This document shows, in pieces, positions 60,156 to 64,000 of a stretch of 64,000 nt of DNA. Location of the stretch: assembly GCA_017505525.1 (NCBI GenBank), contig JAFVPB010000011.1, forward strand, positions 1-64,000, in the 5' to 3' direction. How positions within the stretch are numbered: the stretch's first letter is position 1; every line of letters begins with the position of its first letter. The notes beneath the pieces were generated by a model, which was not told where the DNA came from, searched no databases, and saw only the letters and a program-made list of their open reading frames with translations. This DNA comes from Clostridia bacterium. GTDB lineage: Bacteria; Bacillota; Clostridia; UMGS1883. The translations under genes were made by a program, and so were the position numbers.

Positions 60156-61367
60156 TTATTTGGTTACCAAAACACGTGTATAAAGCGGAGTAACGGTTGA
60201 AAGCCAGTTAATATCTTCAGGTCTCAGGCGTACGCAACCATGCGAAATTTTCACGCCAACGCGGTTATCATACGGTACACCGTTGTATTTAATAAGTGTT
60301 GAGTGGATGGCATATCCCCTGTAGAAGCGCATTATAGGTCCGCAGTAGTAGTTTGAATAAGTCCATCTTGTCTGATACTGATGATATTCAAACGAGCCCT
60401 CAACAGTTGGGGTGTTGGGTGCGCCTATTGCACAGGGCACTGATTTAACAAGTGTCCAGTTTTTATTTGAACCCTTGAAGAGACTAACCTCAAAATTAGA
60501 TTTGCTTACCCAAATAAGATAATCTGTGCGGCTTGTGATATCGCGGCTGTTTACATATTCCTCTTTCTGATAATTTTCAGAATAAGCTGAGGCAGTAAGA
60601 GAAATCACACGTGTGTATTCATCTTCGGATTCCAAAGAGTAGTTGCATGCAAAATATGTTGCAACCTTTGAAAGTGGAACAAACGGACTTCCGTTGATTT
60701 CAAAAGACGGTATATCAAGGTTTAAAGCTTCATTTCCGATAACGGCATACACATCGTTTAAATAGAATGTTGCCGAGTAGCCTTTTTTATAGGAAGTAAG
60801 TGTAAAATATGGCTTTTCTGCTTCGAAATTCTTTGTGCATTTAATACCAAGCACGTCCAGAAGATCTGTGGTTACATATACCTCGTTATCTGTAAGGCAA
60901 TGGTAATAAAGAGTTTTATCATTTCCTCTTACCTTGATAACGGCTTCTTTGTTGAAGGCGGGCTTATATGCCATATAAAAGCTTGTCTGATTAATTAAAG
61001 CACCGTTTTCATCGGGATAAGAAAATGTTTCAAGCGTGTGTGTGCTTCCCTCTGCACCGCAGAAAACAAGAGATTCGTTTTCATTTGCAAGAGAAAGCGT
61101 GAATTTTGTTCCGATTGCATATGCGGGAACATTAAATGTTGTTTCATAATATCTTGTGCCACGCTTAACACTTATCGTTTTTGTATCAAGAAGAGTTGCA
61201 CCGCTTTCATCATAAAGATTGAGAGTAGCATCGTCTTCAATCACTGTGGGGATTTCGCCTGCATCAAAATGCACTTTAACGGTTGAAAAAACTTCGCCCT
61301 CTGCCATAGCGGTAAAAGGAAGAACCATTAAAAGCACTAAGAGAATCGCGACTATACCTTTTTTCAT
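60156..61367 (-). CDS. Secreted L,D-transpeptidase
   Basis: This 403-residue protein has an N-terminal signal peptide (cleavage probably after TAMA, residue 22) and a C-terminal YkuD catalytic domain: AIGAPNTPTVEGSFEYHQYQTRW, AIHSTLIKYNGVPYDNRVGVKISHGCVRL with the catalytic His and Cys in SHGCVR. Between them is a copper amine oxidase-like domain (about 190-265, LLDVLGIKCTKN and SPFVPLSKVATYFA), a wall-binding module of clostridia. It cross-links peptidoglycan through 3-3 bonds outside the cell. The gene is monocistronic. Confidence 0.9.
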   Translation of the reverse strand: MKKGIVAILLVLLMVLPFTAMAEGEVFSTVKVHFDAGEIPTVIEDDATLNLYDESGATLLDTKTISVKRGTRYYETTFNVPAYAIGTKFTLSLANENESLVFCGAEGSTHTLETFSYPDENGALINQTSFYMAYKPAFNKEAVIKVRGNDKTLYYHCLTDNEVYVTTDLLDVLGIKCTKNFEAEKPYFTLTSYKKGYSATFYLNDVYAVIGNEALNLDIPSFEINGSPFVPLSKVATYFACNYSLESEDEYTRVISLTASAYSENYQKEEYVNSRDITSRTDYLIWVSKSNFEVSLFKGSNKNWTLVKSVPCAIGAPNTPTVEGSFEYHQYQTRWTYSNYYCGPIMRFYRGYAIHSTLIKYNGVPYDNRVGVKISHGCVRLRPEDINWLSTVTPLYTRVLVTK

Positions 61368-61529
61368 AAAAACACCTCGTTTAACTGATTATGTTACTAT
61401 TATACATTTCAGGAAAGGAATAGTCAACAGAGGAAAATGGAAAATATTATCATTTTTCGCTTTTAAATTTGCTTTTTTTGAAAAAATATGATAAAATAGT
61501 TATATCTGTATGTAACGGAGGAAATGAAA

Positions 61530-63719
61530 ATGAACGAAGAAAACATTTCTTTAACGCACCAGGGTATAACCGAAACTCTTGAAAAAAACTATATGCCCTA
61601 TGCGATGAGTGTGATAATATCGCGTGCAATCCCCGAAATAGATGGGTTTAAGCCGTCCCACAGAAAGCTTTTATACACAATGTATAAAATGGGACTGTTA
61701 AACGGTGGCAGAACGAAAAGTGCCAACGTTGTGGGACAGACCATGCGCCTTAACCCGCATGGTGATGCCGCAATTTATGAAACAATGGTGCGCCTCACTG
61801 AGGGTAATATGGCACTTTTGCACCCTCTTGTAGATTCAAAGGGTAACTTTGGCCGTCAGTATAGCCGCGATATGGCTTATGCTGCATCAAGATACACCGA
61901 AGTAAAGCTGATGCCTGTGTGCGGGGAAATATTTGGAGATATTGATAAAAACACAGTTGATTTTATCGATAACTACGATGGCACTATGAAAGAGCCGCAG
62001 CTTCTTCCCACTGCATTTCCAAACATTCTTGTAAATCCAAATCAGGGTATTGCAGTTGGTATGGCAAGCAATATCGCAAGCTTTAACCTCCGCGAAGTAT
62101 GTAATGCTACAATAGCATATATGAAAGATAAAAACTGCGATATTTCTGAATTTATCAAGGGCCCCGATTTTTCAACGGGCGGGTATCTTATAAAGGATGA
62201 CGAGGCGCTTGCAAAAATATATGAAACGGGCCGCGGAAGCATTAAAATCCGCGCAAAATATGTTTACGATAAAAAGAACAACGTAATTGAAATTACGAAT
62301 ATACCCTACACAACAACGGTTGAGGCAATTATAGAAAAGATTGTTGAACTGATTAAAACAGGAAAAATGCGCGACTTAAACGATGTGCGCGACGAAACCG
62401 ATAAAACAGGTCTTAAGCTTACATTTGAGCTTAAGCGAGGAGTCGACCCCGAAAAATTAATGGCACGTCTTTTCAAGATGACGCCTCTTGAAGATTCTTT
62501 CGGCTGTAACTTCAACGTGCTGATTAACGGCGAACCTCAGGTGCTTGGCGTGAGAGCGCTTTTAGGCCACTGGGTTAATTTCCGTATGGATTGTATACGC
62601 CGCCGCGTACTTTTCGATATTGAAAAGAAATCGGCACGCTTAGAGCTTTTACAGGGCCTTGAAAAAATACTTCTGGACATCGATAAGGCAATTCATATTG
62701 TTCGCAACACTCCCGATGATTCGATGGTAGTGCCAAACCTTATGGAAGGCTTTGGAATAAATAAAACACAGGCAGAATTTGTTGCGGAAATAAAGCTTCG
62801 TAATCTTAATAAGGATTATATCGTTAAGAGAATTGCTGAAATTGAAAACCTTATAGCCGAGATTGACGACCTTAAGAAAACTGCTGAAAGTGATGCAAGG
62901 ATTAAGAAGATAATTTCAAAACAGCTTGGCGAAATCGCAGAAAAATACGGAAAAGACCGCCTTACAGAGGTTGTCGAGTCCGACGGCGAGAGCGAGAACA
63001 TTGAAGCTGTGCAGATAGAAGACTATAATGTGCGAGTATTTATGACGAGGGATAACTACTTTAAGAAAATCACTCTTGTTTCGCTTCGTGCAGCTGCCGA
63101 ACAAAAGCTTAAAGAGGGCGACGTTATGCTTTGCGAGGCTGAAGCTACTAATAAAATGGATATGCTTTTCTTCTCGGACAAGCAGAATGTGTATAAAATG
63201 CGCCTTTACGATATACAGGACACAAAGGCGAGTGCTCTTGGTGATTATATACCGAATATAATCGAAATGGAGCCTGATGAAAAGATTGTTTATGCAACGC
63301 CCGCGTATAACTACGGAGGATTTATGCTCTTTGCGTTTAAATCGGGTAAGGTTGCAAAAATCGATATGAAGAGCTACGAAACGAAAACAAACCGTAAACG
63401 CCTTACGGGTGCATACGGAAAAGGCGACCTTGTAAGCATTCTTTATGTTCCTGAAGACCGCGAGGTTGCTCTTTTATCAAATATTGACAAGTGCGTTGTG
63501 TTTAACACTAAAGATATTCTCACAAAAACAAGCCGTTCATCTCAGGGCGTGCAGGTAATGACGATGAGGCGCAAATCTCTTCTTAAAAAGATGGACTTTC
63601 CTGAAAAATGCTTGAAGAGTGTGGAGGGCTATCAGGCACGTGCTATTCCATCTTCGGGATATTATCTTAAGGATGAAGACAGTGCCACAGTTCAGCTTTC
63701 ACTATTTGAAAAAGGATGA
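61530..63719 (+). CDS. ParC/GyrA-like type IIA topoisomerase subunit A
   Basis: This 729-residue protein has the topoisomerase A core: PYAMSVIISRAIPEIDGFKPSHRKLLYTMYKMGL, NPHGDAAIYETMVRLTEGN and AASRYTEVKLM with the catalytic Tyr, and a C-terminal propeller. The typical GyrA box is lacking, so it is ParC-like. The residue matching the quinolone-contact Ser80 is Ala80. No GyrB/ParE-type partner is adjacent in the window. It is diverged from gyrA at 30180. I start at ATG 61530, eight bases after GGAGG; the ATG at 61524 is too close to that site. Confidence 0.85.
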   Translation: MNEENISLTHQGITETLEKNYMPYAMSVIISRAIPEIDGFKPSHRKLLYTMYKMGLLNGGRTKSANVVGQTMRLNPHGDAAIYETMVRLTEGNMALLHPLVDSKGNFGRQYSRDMAYAASRYTEVKLMPVCGEIFGDIDKNTVDFIDNYDGTMKEPQLLPTAFPNILVNPNQGIAVGMASNIASFNLREVCNATIAYMKDKNCDISEFIKGPDFSTGGYLIKDDEALAKIYETGRGSIKIRAKYVYDKKNNVIEITNIPYTTTVEAIIEKIVELIKTGKMRDLNDVRDETDKTGLKLTFELKRGVDPEKLMARLFKMTPLEDSFGCNFNVLINGEPQVLGVRALLGHWVNFRMDCIRRRVLFDIEKKSARLELLQGLEKILLDIDKAIHIVRNTPDDSMVVPNLMEGFGINKTQAEFVAEIKLRNLNKDYIVKRIAEIENLIAEIDDLKKTAESDARIKKIISKQLGEIAEKYGKDRLTEVVESDGESENIEAVQIEDYNVRVFMTRDNYFKKITLVSLRAAAEQKLKEGDVMLCEAEATNKMDMLFFSDKQNVYKMRLYDIQDTKASALGDYIPNIIEMEPDEKIVYATPAYNYGGFMLFAFKSGKVAKIDMKSYETKTNRKRLTGAYGKGDLVSILYVPEDREVALLSNIDKCVVFNTKDILTKTSRSSQGVQVMTMRRKSLLKKMDFPEKCLKSVEGYQARAIPSSGYYLKDEDSATVQLSLFEKG

Positions 63720-63724
63720 TTTAA

Positions 63725-64000
63725 TTGATATATTTGGATAATTCCGCCACAACTCCGCTTGCCCCCGAGGTTATCGAAGCATTCACAAGCTATATGAATA
63801 CAAGCTTTGGAAACCCCTCGAGCCGCCACGCGCTGGGGCTTGAGGCATCAAAGATTGTTTCCTCGGCACGCGCAAAGGTGGCAAAAGCGATTGGGTGCGG
63901 AGCCGATGAGGTGTATTTCACCTCGGGCGGCACAGAGGGCGACAATATTGCAATCCTCGGTGCAGCAAACATTAAAAAAGGAAAAAGAATTGTTACAACG
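63725..64000 (+). CDS. Cysteine desulfurase (NifS/IscS-like), 5' part
   Basis: The first 92 codons of a class V aminotransferase: MIYLDNSATTPLAPEVIEAF, GNPSSRHALGLEASKIVSSARAKVAKAIG and EVYFTSGGTEGDNIAILGAA, the NifS N-terminal pattern with the pyridoxal phosphate-binding site starts. The enzyme removes sulfur from cysteine for Fe-S clusters or tRNA thiolation. The start is TTG 63725 after AAAGGATG, six bases past the topoisomerase stop. The gene runs off the right edge of the window. Confidence 0.93.
   Translation, partial: MIYLDNSATTPLAPEVIEAFTSYMNTSFGNPSSRHALGLEASKIVSSARAKVAKAIGCGADEVYFTSGGTEGDNIAILGAANIKKGKRIVTT

Noticed and set aside
1-64000. CRISPR array
   Set aside because: No regularly spaced direct repeats with unique spacers were seen; the repeats found are pairs or palindromes.
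1-64000. rRNA operon
   Set aside because: No 16S, 23S or 5S conserved segment was recognised; the only RNA gene supported is tRNA-Arg(CCG).

Overview
The window is a chromosomal segment around the replication origin of a low-to-moderate GC, Gram-positive, anaerobic, spore-forming member of the Clostridia. The evidence is the conserved rpmH-rnpA-yidD-yidC-jag-mnmE-mnmG-rsmG-noc-soj-spo0J block on the minus strand, back to back with dnaA-dnaN-yaaA-recF-remB-gyrB-gyrA on the plus strand. Sporulation or germination genes (ypeB, ytvI-like, spoIIIJ/jag), two oxygen-sensitive radical systems and a clostridial-type 2[4Fe-4S] ferredoxin agree with this. The species cannot be named from the sequence alone.

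Layout. 0-0.6 kb: a structured non-coding stretch and a 57-residue ferredoxin gene. 0.66-4.5 kb: dusB and a complete proline pathway, proB-proA-proC. 4.5-6.9 kb: a polar amino-acid ABC transporter whose promoter carries an ARG-box-like palindrome. 7-13 kb: ypeB, an ApgM/homoserine-kinase-like enzyme, a ytvI-like membrane protein, and a radical SAM/DUF4130 pair of unknown function; the DUF4130 gene contains a perfect parS site. 13-23.4 kb: serS, spo0J, soj, a Noc-like ParB, rsmG, mnmG, mnmE, jag, yidC, yidD, rnpA, rpmH. 23.4-25.2 kb: AT-rich origin DNA on both sides of dnaA with atypical TTATTAACA-like nonamers. 25.2-33.5 kb: dnaN to gyrA and an acidic membrane-anchored protein; two intergenic gaps here hold copies of one structured repeat.

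33.5-36.3 kb: a methionine-type ABC transporter (metN-metI-metQ) preceded by what looks like a complete ribosome-mediated attenuator. It has a consensus promoter, a 30-codon leader peptide rich in Met and Cys codons, an antiterminator segment and an intrinsic terminator. This is the most interesting signal in the window. 36.4-48.8 kb: carbon-source genes in two divergent modules, each next to an AraC-type regulator. One holds a glycyl radical enzyme of unknown substrate, its activase, a cytosolic beta-propeller protein and a short-chain dehydrogenase. The other holds a GH2 hydrolase, a sialidase-fold protein, a KDPG/KDPGal aldolase and a 2-dehydro-3-deoxygalactonokinase.

48.9-54.7 kb: a small integrative element with a Tn916-type integrase, excisionase, a Rep/relaxase-like protein, a RhuM protein and a DUF5677 cargo protein. 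It lies at the 3' end of rpsI, with degenerate att-like repeats at both ends and tandem TTGTGGCAAA arm-type repeats just inside. 54.7-64 kb: rpsI, rplM, a TtcA-like thiolase, htpG under a perfect CIRCE operator, a ribbon-helix-helix protein, tRNA-Arg(CCG), an amidohydrolase, an L,D-transpeptidase, a ParC-like topoisomerase subunit without its partner, and the start of a cysteine desulfurase.

All functions are assigned by recognising motifs and gene order by eye; no database search was run.
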